DNA of 64,000 nucleotides from assembly GCA_949126835.1 (NCBI GenBank), contig OX421507.1:10782900-10846899 (forward strand), given 5' to 3'. Every line of letters begins with the position of its first letter. The stretch's first letter is position 1. A program made the translations under genes and the position numbers. The notes under the pieces are model-generated. The model ran no database searches and was not told the origin of the DNA. It saw only the letters and a list, made by a program, of their open reading frames with translations. Shown in pieces: positions 1 through 12,242 of the stretch. Origin of the DNA: Anisus vortex (Eukaryota; Mollusca; Gastropoda; Planorbidae).

Positions 1-3000
1 TTTTTTAATTACAAATTATTTCCCTTTAAACCTTTTTGTCATAGAATAGAGTTAGAATTTCATTTAAAAGAACACCTTATTGATGTTGAGGTCAATTATG
101 GACTTCAATTATGATCAAATGCTTATTATCCATTTGAAGTAATAAAATTGGGATGTTGGGGTGAAGAACATTACCATTCCATGGGTGCAGGGAAATTCAA
201 ATACTGTAAAGTATTTTTATGGTCCTGAGTTTACCCAACACTGGTTATTCAACATCCCTAAAGAGAAAGTAATGGCGACTGCAACTTTTGCTTATATTTT
301 TGTAGTTAGGTCTGCAGAAAGAAGACTTTTAAATTAAGTAATAAAAGGAAGGGGGGTAACTTGTGAGAAATAGTCCTCATAGGGTGCCTAGATAAAAAAC
401 TGTAAGCTTATTGCACTTTGTTTTTTGTCTTTTTAAAATATAATTTTTTTTTTTTAAATTTTTCTAGCCATGCAACAATATGTTGTTTTATCCAACATTA
501 TTCTTTAAAAAAAAAATGTAATTGCTAACAAAAAATAATTGTTAAAAATGTATTGGTTATGGGAATTACTTTCTTGTAACGGTAACTTGGTATTTTAAAC
601 TATATGTGATCATTAAGTCACTCTTGAGAACATTGCTATTTATGATAATTTATGACTGTATTTCTGAACATGTTTTTTTTTTAACTGCTCTGACTGTAAT
701 TAGTGTAATAGGTAACTTTTTAAAAAAAAATGTCTATGCTGAGAGAAAATTCATTAGTACCAGTGACAATATGAAATTAGTAACAATTTTAATATATTTA
801 TTTTCATTTCTTTATTATTGTATGGACAAAAAAATATTTCTGCAACACTTTTAATTAGATATAAATCATTCTCAAAATAATATTTTGTTCAAAAGTCAGT
901 ACTCATTTTAAATCGATGTATTTTTTTTTTAATTCTAAAACACAAGCTAAATCTGTTTGTTTTAGTTTTTTATAAATAGTAATTTTGAAAAATACATGTA
1001 TGAGTATGGGATACTTCTGAACTAACTTTTCCCATGTATTTTGTTTCTTTGGAATTCTCAACTATTTTTAATTTTGATATTAAGAAAAACAAGGGGTAAG
1101 GGGAGAGTATATCTAGTAACAGTATATTAGTATGATTTTTTTGTACAGAGTATTCAAAATACAATGGAAACAGTTTCATACCTCAAATTTTATATAATTG
1201 TAGTTGCCCAACTGGCATCTTTAAGTGTGCACAGTATACAAGAACCTAAAAAACACATTGTCAAAAAAAATCATTATTTAAATAAGTCTTAAATATTTGG
1301 GGTGTTAATTTTGAAAATAACTTGTTTTTTTATTTACACAAAATAAGAATAACAAAAAGTTTTCTCATTATTTTGTACAATTAAAGATAGAAATGTTTAT
1401 TTTTCATTATTCCAATTTATTTTCACCATCAATTAATGTTTGCTAATACAGGATAAGTAGTATATATATACTTGAGATTATTTTTTTCTTGAAACAAAGT
1501 TAAAAATGTCTCCCAACTCAACTACTGATGTTACTCAGCAAGCATACAAAAGTACAATAAAGAAGCATGTTTTGTGCAATACATACATATTTGTTCTTTA
1601 ACTAATTTGAAATAGTACTTGTGATATTTGACTTAAGTAAAACGTACTTTCAAATCTATCCCTGTTCATAAGTGTGTAATAAAAGGTAATATGATTGTTC
1701 AAGATTAAATAATCTTAGGCCAACTTAACAAAAGAAATTCAAATGTGATGTATGTGCATAGAAATGGTACAATTTTAAAGAATATTTAAAGGGCTTAAGT
1801 ATAGTATTTGGAAGAAAAAAGTGCTAAGTAATACATTTTGCTCATTTATATCTTTTGTTTACCGGTATATCAGTATAGGCAGTTGTCATCTTGTATTGAA
1901 TTAATTATTTATGGGAAAAATAGATTTGACTCTAAAAGCATATGTGGGAAAAAGTAACTGTAACAATATTCTGTTAACTTAAGTTCCTCTTCTGGCCTCA
2001 GGTACTGCTGCAACATTTATAAGCTTGAAATAGGTGAAAAAATATTTTTTATAATCCTGAATACCGGTACCAGTATTTAAATAGTAAAGAAAAGTGCAAA
2101 TAAAGTTATGAGGAAAATCATAAAATAGGTTTTAGTTAGATTTATTTCAAAGTTTTTTTTTTTCTTTTTTAATAGTTATATTTAAGTAACATGCTCTTCA
2201 CTAAGTACTACAAACTGTGTATAGATCACATAATATAATAATACAACAAAATTATTCAACTTATTTAAGTTGCATTTAGTACCTCACAGTTTTATGTTTG
2301 AACTGTGATGCACTTCATTCAAGAAGCAAAACTCAAGATACTAGTTAGTAAATAACTAGAAGCCATGTCTTGGCCTAAGTGAGATGAGGAAAAAAATAAA
2401 TGAATGGAAGAAAATAGAACAAGAAAAGTAGTGTACTCAGGTGCAGTTTTCATATCCAGGCATACTTAATCAGCTTGACCATTTTTTTAAAAAGAGGTTA
2501 TTTCACAAGCCAAATTTCTCAAGGCTCATTTGATGAGTCTTATAATGGCAGAATATACTTAACACTTTCCTGCATTATTTAAAAACCTGGGTTGTTAATT
2601 ACAACTAGAAACACACATGACAAGAAATACTTAAAACTTTCTTACATTATAAAAAAAAATGGGTTACTACAAAACACAAAACAACTCATACATGTGTTTT
2701 TTAACCACTGACCTGCATTTTGTTTTAAATTGAAAACAATACTAATAACCAGTGCCTTTTTTGTGACGGTACGCACCGGTACGGTGTACCGGAACCTTTT
2801 TCAATCTGGGGAAAATATTATTACTTTTCTTGTATTTTAACGTTTATTATTAATTGATTATATTATTAATTTGTTACAATTTAATTATTTTAAAATTGCG
2901 CGCAATAAGAATTAAAACATAAAATGCGAAACTGCTTTAAAAGTTAGGCAATCCATCACCATACAAAAAGAGCACTGCTAATAACTATCAGTTTTGTAAG

Positions 3001-3300
3001 AACAAACAAAAACTGAAATGTACATTGAAATAGTGTTTTACTTAACAAACATGTGTCAAATTCATTTTAATCCAGCATTCCATTTCCATTCAAGTTATTT
3101 TTTCAATATTGATTGATTTATTAGAAGCTGTTTACCAAATACTATTGAAAGTCAAAAAGTTTTCTTCCTTGCAATCTGAAATGTAAAACAATAATTCAGT
3201 TTTATATTTACAGTAATACATTTTGTCTTAAAATAAAATAAATCTAACATTAAAAAAAAAATTGTTAGAAGCTTTTAATTAGCAATTACAAAAATACAAA
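1..3300. other. AT-rich non-coding stretch, no gene established
   Basis: No convincing open reading frame longer than about 80 codons. Bases 61-340 on the plus strand read as two partly overlapping protein-like frames broken by stops (one ends around the sequence MATATFAYIFVVRSAE), which may be an old coding or transposon remnant, but no family was recognised. Around 2760-2800 there is a short cluster of ACCGGTAC/GGTACC words. The rest is poly-A/T rich. The 3' end of the minus-strand gene at 3349-5070 probably reaches into this stretch: on the minus strand an AATAAA lies near 3117-3122. Confidence 0.5.
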
Positions 3301-3348
3301 TCTTTTCAACTTCAGTCAAGTAGAATGGGTAAAAAAAGAATGAATTTT

Positions 3349-5070
3349 TTAAGAAATGGAGAGAAAAAAATGTCTATTTACCGGTACCATTACAAGTTTT
3401 ACTTCAGGAGATCTAAACAAGCAGACATCATCTTTATAAAGATTAACTGGTACATGATTTACATCTTCCATGCAAGAATTATTGCTGTCATAACTCTCCC
3501 CATCTGTCATATTGGCACTTTGAGGTAAAACATCTGCAGGCTGAATGGGGTGAGACATAACATATGTTGATTGAGGCTTATAACATTTAGCTTTGGATGG
3601 TCGGTGAATGGACTGTCTTTGCTGAGATTCAAGATATTTTTCAGGATTAGGTAAGCTATGCTGTAGCTTCATGTTGGTAAGTTCATTTTGGATGGTTACA
3701 GTTTCTAGCCCACTGGGTACCTGAACCGGTTTTGTATGAGAAAAATGTTGCCTTACAGACCTGTCACAATCCAACCGGATGTTTTCCATTTCATTTACAT
3801 AGATTTTGTGTAAACTTGAAGTGGACGTAGATTTTACACTGCTACATAATTCCAAAGAATTTGAGACACCTGTTGTGAACATCTTATTAAATGTGTGTTT
3901 CTTTCTTGACTTGCATTCGTGATCATTTTTAAGCTCAGTCATTTTATTAGTAACTTCTCGTCTTTTTCTTTTGTTTATAGGTAAATAGTTATAATCATTC
4001 TTCTTTTCATTTTGGCTTGTGCTGGCACAGAATTTTTGTCTTTCAAGTACATCTATTTTAGATACACTATTAATGCTAGACTTTTTCTCCGATTCTGCTG
4101 TTTCCAAACCTTTACTAATTTTCTGTGAAGCTTGATTATTACAAAGGTCTTTATATAGAGGACATTGCTTGATTATACTATGTTGATGAGGATAACTTTT
4201 TACAGCATGCAATTGACTACTTTTTGTATGCAAAAGTGACTTATAGATCTCTTCTGATTTTAAGTGTGTGTTTTCTTTTTGATGATGCTTTTCATTAAAA
4301 TGTTTGCTACTTCTTGCTACTTGTTGTTCAGAATTACTACATAGTTTATTTCCATTTTTGAAAAAATGATCTACTGTCAGCTTATAGTACTGTCTTCTTG
4401 GTGTGGCTATAACTGGTGTACAGATGCTCTTAACCATATTGTCATGTTTATTTAGAATTCCTGAAATGTTGCATCTTTTTTTCAAGCTCTTATTTCTTAT
4501 AGTGTCCTCAGAAATATGCTTGGGAGTGGCTAAGACAAAGGTCTTCAGAGTATTAACTATAGACACGTGGGGTGAAGATTCCCTGCTAATATTGTTAGCA
4601 ATTATCACATCAGCTTTTTGATTATTGTTGTTTCCTGCAATAGTTTTCTCCCAGATTTTTGTCTTAATCGGAGACATTTTAAAATTATTACAATTTACAG
4701 GCGTAGGTTGATGTACCACCTCCTTCTTGATCAGAAAATCTTTCAACTCAACTACAAGCAGAAATACCTTAGGATAACAGTTAAAAAAATGTCTTTCTGA
4801 CTTCAATTGCATCTTAAGACCGAGAAGCCACTCCTGTGTTTTAACATGCACATTGAAATATTCTGTTTGTATATTTCTGACAATTTTACCTTCTTTAACT
4901 TTAGTAAATAATTCATTTAATATATAGCTTATTTGTGAGCTTGCACATCTTTCAGAGTATCTTTCTTTATGTAATCTGTTCCTTTTTACTGGATATTGAA
5001 ATTTCACTTTATATATGCATTCATCAAATTTAAATAAAACTGTACTGTTTTCCAAGGTTTTGATGTCCAT
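3349..5070 (-). CDS. 573-residue protein with MAJIN-like N-terminal domain, large exon
   Basis: Single open frame of 573 codons from the ATG at 5070. Residues 1-115 look globular; the remainder is Ser/Lys/Asn/His-rich, low in hydrophobics and probably disordered. From memory, residues 10-110 align with membrane-anchored junction protein (MAJIN), which ties meiotic telomeres to the inner nuclear membrane with TERB1 and TERB2. Shared features are an early IYKVKFQY-like strand, a TEYFNV...W segment near residue 70, and a YPKVFLLVVEL strand near residue 100, in the same order and with similar spacing. The match is weak in identity and could be chance. Vertebrate MAJIN is much shorter and ends in a transmembrane helix; none is visible here. 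On the minus strand a donor (ACCG|GTAAAT, about 3379) could splice to an acceptor TTTCAG near 3180, close to an AATAAA, so the last codons of this frame may not be the true C-terminus. The open frame is strong evidence of a gene; the family name is tentative. Confidence 0.7.
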   Translation of the reverse strand: MDIKTLENSTVLFKFDECIYKVKFQYPVKRNRLHKERYSERCASSQISYILNELFTKVKEGKIVRNIQTEYFNVHVKTQEWLLGLKMQLKSERHFFNCYPKVFLLVVELKDFLIKKEVVHQPTPVNCNNFKMSPIKTKIWEKTIAGNNNNQKADVIIANNISRESSPHVSIVNTLKTFVLATPKHISEDTIRNKSLKKRCNISGILNKHDNMVKSICTPVIATPRRQYYKLTVDHFFKNGNKLCSNSEQQVARSSKHFNEKHHQKENTHLKSEEIYKSLLHTKSSQLHAVKSYPHQHSIIKQCPLYKDLCNNQASQKISKGLETAESEKKSSINSVSKIDVLERQKFCASTSQNEKKNDYNYLPINKRKRREVTNKMTELKNDHECKSRKKHTFNKMFTTGVSNSLELCSSVKSTSTSSLHKIYVNEMENIRLDCDRSVRQHFSHTKPVQVPSGLETVTIQNELTNMKLQHSLPNPEKYLESQQRQSIHRPSKAKCYKPQSTYVMSHPIQPADVLPQSANMTDGESYDSNNSCMEDVNHVPVNLYKDDVCLFRSPEVKLVMVPVNRHFFLSIS

Positions 5071-5099
5071 GATTCCTCCAGAATAAAGATTTCCTTTGA

Positions 5100-6184
5100 A
5101 AAAACAAGTTTAAAATAAGTTAAATACTTTTCATATAATAATATATAATAGATAAATATGTTGTCAGACAATCTATTTCTATGATCTATACAGTAATAAT
5201 ATGTAGGCCTACTATCTACAAGTATGTTAACTTTTTTATAAATGTGTACCTTATTAGTCCATGCACATTTTGAAAATTGGAACTAGATCTAATATTTCAT
5301 TTTTTTTAAATATAGACTTCTTTGGTATTGTATATTTGTGAAGCCCATACGTACATTAGCCAATATGGCCTAGGGCCCAACTTCTTCATATGAAAAAAGT
5401 TTTCACAAGATTTAAAATTTATAATATTAAATATTAGTAAATTAGTAATAAGCTTAGTCTGAATAGTCTCAGTTTGTGATGACCAATAACTAATGGTTAG
5501 TGGTAAAACTTTTACAGGTAATACTAATAGCCTATAGTTAAAGTTATGTTATAAGAGAAGGCTTTGTCTGGTGGGCTATGCTATTTGACTTGTTCAGATT
5601 ACTTAGCCTAAGTGATACTTTTGACAATATTTGAATAGGGAATTTGGCGTTTCCAAAATTGTTGCATACTAAATCATGACATGATACACGATCATTCAAT
5701 ATGATACAATATAGCCTACAGTATACAGCAATCTTTTGCTGATATTTGGACATTAAAATAATGGAACAATCAACAGGCCAAGTCAGTCAACAACACCACA
5801 AGTCACAAGGTGACAAGTGTGTAACTTAGTGTAAGATGTATGACATTGTAAATGATTGTTTGGGCCCTAAAATTAAATGCTAATGACTAGAATGTCACTA
5901 GAACTAGTAACTAGGCCTAAAGATTAGTCAGATTAATGATTAGCCTGATTAATTAGTAATTAGGCTAAGCCTAACCCGCTAAGAAAGCCCTATGAGTCTA
6001 TGCCATAGTCGCCATAGACTCATAGACTATGATAGACTATTATACTTATACTATTTACTAATACTATACTATAGTACTATATTAGTAATAATTTTATTAG
6101 TAGTAGTAATAGTACTAATACTAATAGTAGCCCAACGATAACCTTTTACTTTTACATTTAATGATTTAACTTAATAATTCTAAT
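5100..6184. other. AT-rich spacer with short direct and inverted TAGTA/TAGGCCTA words
   Basis: Upstream of the minus-strand gene and outside the transposon. It holds a dense run of short motifs such as TAGGCCTA, AGACTATGATAGAC and TAGTAATAGTACTAATA around 5860-6130 that form local imperfect hairpins. No gene, RNA or promoter element could be supported. Confidence 0.4.
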
Positions 6185-6290
6185 AGAGCGTTTTCATTGG
6201 GTGGAGCTTAATTTTTTTGTGTACATTTAGTGACGTATTTGTGTAAATATAGAACCCACTTGAGGTACAAACGCAACGTGGTGAAGATGT
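6185..6290 (+). repeat. Left terminal inverted repeat of the ISL2EU element
   Basis: Starts AGAGCGTTTTCATT, flanked outside by AT. About 11 of the first 14 bases match the right end in inverted orientation, with further matching blocks ATTTGTGT near 6238 and GTACAAAC near 6266. A TATA-like AAATATAG lies just inside, near 6245. Confidence 0.55.
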
Positions 6291-6399
6291 TCTTCATCAT
6301 GTTAAATTCACATCTGAATATTTGCTATCCTACTCACAAATTAGGAGGTAAATAGTAGTATATAATCTTCCTAGTCCAAGAGAAAGCCTGACATGGTAT

Positions 6400-8207
6400 T
6401 TTTTCAACGATTTTCAACATTTTACGCCCATTTGATTACCTTCCTATCCGACCGGTAAGTATTGCAATTGAATTGATTTTATTGATATTATAATTAGGCC
6501 TAATAATTAATAATCGTTCGGTACAACATTAATTATATGTATTCCCCTATTTTAAAAGTTAAATACTGCAGATTAATTGATTAATGTGATTAGGCTAGGG
6601 CCGGTTATACCTATTTACACTTTCAATTTCACTACTTCATATGAGAATCATATGCCTACATTTTTAATGTCTCGTAGTAGGTTAATGGCTGAGTAGGGCA
6701 CCAAGTGCCAAGGTCTAAAGTCTAAAGCTACGATCATGCCAAGTGAAGTGTCTCAATTGATAGTGTTGTTTAATATCTAGTCAATTCACTAATGGGCTCA
6801 CATCGTCTATGATCAATGTTTATGATAATAATAAAATAGCATATTTTATTTAAAAGGCCTAATACAGCTTAAATCTCAATAAGACTTGTGCTTAAAAGTT
6901 TAAGAGGCGCCTAAATAAGCCTAAGCCGTAGACGGAGTATTATTATTATTATTATATCTAAATCTAGTACTATTAGTATTAGTAAGTGAAGTAATTGCAA
7001 TTCATAAAAATGATGGCCATGGCATAGTAGGTCTAACAATAACACATACTTTGTCATAATCATTTCACATTTATATTATTTTCATTTATTATCTTAGATA
7101 TGATATGACCATATGAATGATTGTAAAAGATATAGGATATAGCCTAGTAATAGTATTCATATATCATAATATATAGACTACTATTAGATTAGTGATATGC
7201 CTACTAACTTATACCGTAATAGAATAGTAGGCTAGTATTAATAGTTAATAGACATAGTCATAGGGTCATAGGAAAGTCATAGGCTATATCATATTGATAT
7301 TCATATGATTAATATTAGGTTATGCTATAAGGATGTAGGCCCTTATAATCCCTTATTTCAAAATTTAATATTGCTCTTGTAAATTAATGTGATGTGTTTA
7401 TTTATACTTTTTATCTTTTCTAGGATAATGGCTAGAAATGGCAATGGGCTTAAGCTACAAGTACAATCACAATGCAATGCTAAGTGACAGTGGTTGTGAA
7501 AAGTATGCCACTAATACATTTCTATGACTAAGACCTATAGGCCTAAAGTGTTAATAAAACCAATGAATATAATATGTCATAAATAAGACATCCATGGTTA
7601 CTAAAATTAAGCCTAAGTCCCTAAGTGCTATATGGTATAATTTAAATCTAATCAACTTTATATTTCAAAACACAGTATAAACTTTTAGTAATATTAATAA
7701 TAGTATATAATAATATATGATTAGCTTTCCATTGTAAGTTCTAAAAAATGTAATCATGATCATGGTATCATAGCATTTATTTGTTATGCTATAACATGTC
7801 TGCACTGCCTTATGTTCATGAATTAAAATTTATAATATATTGTCTTATGTTATTAAATTATTTACCATTCACAATGACACATATAGCCTATGTCATAGCC
7901 TCATAGGCTATATATATCACATAGGCTAATATATTTATTTTACATAAGATGGCTATAAGCCTAAATTATTTTTAATTATTACATATTAATGATTGTAAAT
8001 GATATGGATTAATTATAAATAATAAAAGAAAGTTATTGTACTTGATACTCTATAATACAGACTATATTTAAACTTGTATTGTTTTTATATTAATTTTCAG
8101 TTCAGGCAAAACAATACAACGGACAACATAAAATATTGATCTATACTGTTGAGGATAAATGCATTTCTTGGATGTTTACTTTGACTACTTTGTGATTTAT
8201 ATTATTG
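6400..8207 (+). other. Probable spliced 5' leader of the transposase gene
   Basis: Good splice signals without coding content. A donor CCG|GTAAGT stands at 6454/6455. An acceptor with pyrimidine tract (TTTTCTAG) ends at 7423, and another (AATTTTCAG) ends at 8100. The segment 8101-8207 is then closed by a donor ATTG|GTAAGC at 8208. A further acceptor would be needed shortly before the THAP start codon at 9006; TTAATAG near 8995 is a candidate. The many TAGGCCTA words and (TA)n runs here are otherwise unexplained. Exon choice is a guess from signals only. Confidence 0.3.
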
Positions 8208-9005
8208 GTAAGCTTAAAATATATTATTAACTTATTTTTAATGAAACTAAAATATTGTAACATACATTTCTTATTATATTGTATAAAACCATATATATGT
8301 ATATATATATATATGTATATGCGTTTGTGTAGGCCCTATGACTATATTATACTCAATAAAATTCAATATAGTACTTTCATTTATTTAACATTATCCAACC
8401 AATAAATCGTTTATGCTATAACTATAGGTCGTATCATACCGGTAAATTTATTGACTTATCATTAGTCAATAATTATACTTTCATATAAGTCTGAGTCATT
8501 CTGCATTCATTCAATGAATAATTTCATTAATATTGTTTCTACTATTATTGTATGTGTTTGAATAAATGGTTTATATGACTTGTTATGTTGTAATGCATTT
8601 GAAGTTGTGTGGTGTATATTCCTCTGTTTATATATTGGTCTAAGAATAATGATATTAGGCCTACATCAATATTCATATATATAAATAACTTCAAATAAAT
8701 ATTTGTTTATAAATATAATATGAAGATAATAAAAATGCGAAATATTAATTATTCAAATTAAATAGTAAGTGACTGCTATAGACTATAATTAGTCACTTAT
8801 TGTCATATTTATTATCACTTAAATTAAAGTAAACCTAATTATTTATGAATAGGGTTTATAGAGTGGAAAACATAAATAAATATTCATTAATAAATCACTT
8901 GCTTATAACTTTAACAATTTGTTTCATATATAATGAATAATTAAAGTCTAATTAGTTACAGAATAATTAATAACATCTTATTAGACTCTTAATAGAACTG
9001 TAATA

Positions 9006-11417
9006 ATGGTAATCTGTGCCATTAAAGGCTGCAAGACTCGCAGTAACAATTCTAGTGTCTTGGGACTGTCTTTGTTTCGGATTCCAAAAATAATAAAGCA
9101 CCATGGAGAAAAAAAAAGGCTCATAACTGAGCGAAGACGGTTTAAATTTCTGTCAAACATATATAGAACAAATGTATCTGAGTCTGCAATAGGTAACTTA
9201 CGTGTTTGCTCTCTGCATTTTTTATCAGGTAGGTAGATATAATATTGAAAATCAATTCATATACAATCTCATGGCAATTAATATATATTTAGGTTAGTAT
9301 ATAAATTAATATTGAACATAAATATTTTTAATGTAGGGCCCATTATTAAATTCAACTTCTAGCAATATAAACAATAGGCTATACAGATATGTTATTATGA
9401 TTTATGCATTTACTTAATATGTGAGCATTGAAAAATATTCTATATATTATATATATATCATTTATAAGCAAGTGAATTATAATTGAATTAGATATTACTT
9501 AATATATAACTATATATATATAGTTTATTGTGTATGTATTTAACGAATCCAATTGATTTATTTCAATACATGTGAAACTATAATCTATTGCATAATATTT
9601 TAAATTTCATATCTAGAGTCTTAGATGTGTGTTGTCTAGCTCAATGGTAATTGTATCTGACTACCATGCAAGCGAGCTGACTTAGTTACTCCACTGATAC
9701 TTTTCTTGGAATACTTTTTTTTACAATTCCCATAAATATTATTATTGTTAATAATATTAAAAATTTTATAGGATTTTAAGACTGGCCTTAAAATGTTTAC
9801 ATAATGTATTATATTATTATATTATTATTTTAGACAATTGTGATAGATGAGTGTTTGCTTCTCATCCACATGGCCATGGATAGTCCTAATCTTTATTAAT
9901 GTTTTCCTTAAAATCAATTTTGATATTTGTTTTCAACTAATTTCTTAGATTTTGTCAGAGTCAGTAATAACCTTTGATTGATGATATTGTGAAAATCATT
10001 TGTTCATTAACTAATTTATGCTTTTCTTTTTTTTCAAACTATCCTACTTTCTATAGGTAAACCATCACATTACACTGATGAAACAAATGTGGACTGGGCT
10101 CCGACTCTTCATCTCGGACATGATGAAATAAGTATTGAAAAAGAGTTAGATTCAAGTAAGAGATATGAAATAAATAATAAAAGAAAGATAAGTCATGAAG
10201 AGAAAGATGCTGCTGAGGCTCTTCTAACATTAGCTGTTGTAGATGTTCCTTGCAGCAGTGAACTGAATGAGTTTCAAGAGAAAAATGAGATTGCAGAGAC
10301 TCTTCTTACGTTTGCTGATGTTTGTGTTCCTTGTAGGAGTGAAGAACAATGTCAACCTCTTATAGACACAAATGTTACAAACACATTGACAAACAATACA
10401 GAAAATATAAATCATACAGAAGAGGATCAAAAATTAAATTCCATAGACACATTAGAGAAAGAAAACAAACATTTACTAAATGAACTGTTAACTCTAAAAT
10501 ACACAAATTCATGCCTTGAGCTTACAGAAGCTTCATTTATAGGCAATGATGAAAAAGTTAAATTTTATACTGGACTTCATTCATATTCTGTGCTTATGTT
10601 AGTTTATAATCATACATCTAATACAGTTATAAACACTAAAAGAAATTGCTTAAGCAAATTTCAGGAATTTATGTTAACACTAATGAAGTTAAGACTTAAT
10701 TGTCCATTTCAAGACCTATCGTATCGATTTTTTATTTCTATTTCTACAGTAAGCCGTATTTTTAGGAAATGGATAAGAAATCTATCATTTCATTTAAAAC
10801 AACTTATTATTTGGCCTGACAGAGACGACTTACAAAACACAATGCCAATATGTTTTAAAAATTCATTTGGAGTAAAAACAGTTGTAATAATTGATTGCTT
10901 TGAAGTTCCCATTGAAAGACCAGCAGGTTTAAATGCTAGGGCCATAACATGGTCTCAATATAAACACAGTAATACAATTAAATTTTTGATTGGAATAACT
11001 CCACAAGGTACAATATCCTTTATTTCCAAATCTTGGGGTGGTCGAGTTAGTGATAAACATTTAACTGAAAATTGTGGAATTTTAAACAAACTTATACCTG
11101 GAGATTTAGTTTTGGCAGATAGGGGATTTACTATTGCTGATAGTGTTGGTCTTTTTTGTGCAAAGCTTGTAACACCTGCTTTTACTAAAGGAAAGAAACA
11201 ATTGTCTTCATTAGAAGTAATAGAAACTAGGAAAATAGCCAATGTTAGGATTCATGTTGAACGTGTTATTGGTCTTGTTCGTCAGAAATATAACATTTTA
11301 AAAGACATTATTCCATTTGAATTTTTAAATGAAAAAGGTCAACCTTTGATTGATGATATTGTTATCATCTGTTGTGCATTAACTAATTTATGTCCATCAG
11401 TTGTGCCCATGTATTAA
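9006..11417 (+). CDS. THAP-domain DDE transposase (ISL2EU), two coding exons
   Basis: Exons 9006-9228 and 10057-11417; donor CAG|GTAGGT and acceptor CTATAG give a phase-1 junction that restores the usual SG-KPSHYTDETN sequence and a 527-residue protein. Residues 1-74 are a THAP zinc finger (C4, C9, C68, H71 and the FRIPK block), expected to bind the transposon ends. Residues about 207-230 form a short coiled coil. Residues 271-314 match an HTH_Tnp_4 helix-turn-helix. The DDE_Tnp_4 nuclease follows with D354 (VIIDCFEVP), D429 (VLADRGF) and E476 (RIHVERVIG), plus the conserved SKSWGGRVSDKHLTE block. All three catalytic acids are present and the frame has no stops, so the protein looks functional. 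The core Trp of many THAP fingers appears as Phe (RRRFKF). Residues 128-170 hold a two-unit repeat around ALLTLAVVDVPC and TLLTFADVCVPC. It converges on the nuclease gene at 15087. Confidence 0.92.
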
Positions 11418-11788
11418 TTATTTTTATATAGGCATTATATATATTACTGAAAATGTGATAATGCTGATATTGAATTTTTCAATTCTATTTTATTTTTCAA
11501 TTTATACTGTAAATGTAAAGGCTGTGTAGTTTGTGTGTATTTTAAATACTGTAATATAAGAGTTGTGATTGCATTGGATCTGGTATAATTTTATTTTTAT
11601 ATACTTATCTATATATTTACATTTATATACAAGGGGAGGGGACGGGTATATCTGCGCATGTCTATATTGTGGTAGGCAGGTAGGATTAGCTACCTGGATG
11701 AACCAATACTAAAGGCTACTATTACTAGCTAACTATACTAAATACTAAATTACTAAGTTAAACACAGAACCAATAAAATATAACAACA

Positions 11789-11905
11789 GATCTAGCAATT
11801 TATAACATCTAACTTAAGAATACTATATGACAAGAGACTAAATATACACAAGGGATCTAGCAATTTATAACATCTAACTTAAAAATAATATATAAGAAAA
11901 GATCA
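11789..11905. repeat. 65-bp tandem duplication
   Basis: The words GATCTAGCAATTTATAACAT and CTAACTTA recur at 11789 and 11854, a period of 65 bp, two copies. Lies in the non-coding space between the two transposon genes. Confidence 0.8.
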
Positions 11906-12242
11906 ACCAGGTAGGTTTTATCCGACCTAAGGTATATAAATATAAGATTAAAAATAGAAAAAGCAAACATTAAGTAAAAAATAATAATCTTTACATAAAT
12001 TCAATGTGATAAACAACGATGGGCTGACCGATATCATTCAACATGGTCGCCGCTCTGGTTTAATTCCGTGATCGTAAGTCCTACTAAAATCTATATGCTC
12101 ATCAAAGTTAAGATATTAATCTACAGTTTAGAATACTTATTTTACATCAAAAAAAGCAATATAAAAATGTTATAACTATAAATAGTATGCCACTTTCAAC
12201 GGCCACCACCCATAGAAGGCCAAATACTGACCGGAAAAGAGA

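Noticed and set aside
606..854. 82-codon hydrophobic frame
   Set aside because: Starts at GTG, AT-driven composition, no splice signals or family resemblance.
9634..9710. tRNA-like sequence TAGCTCAATGGTAATTGTAT in the transposase intron
   Set aside because: A box only; no convincing B box or cloverleaf.
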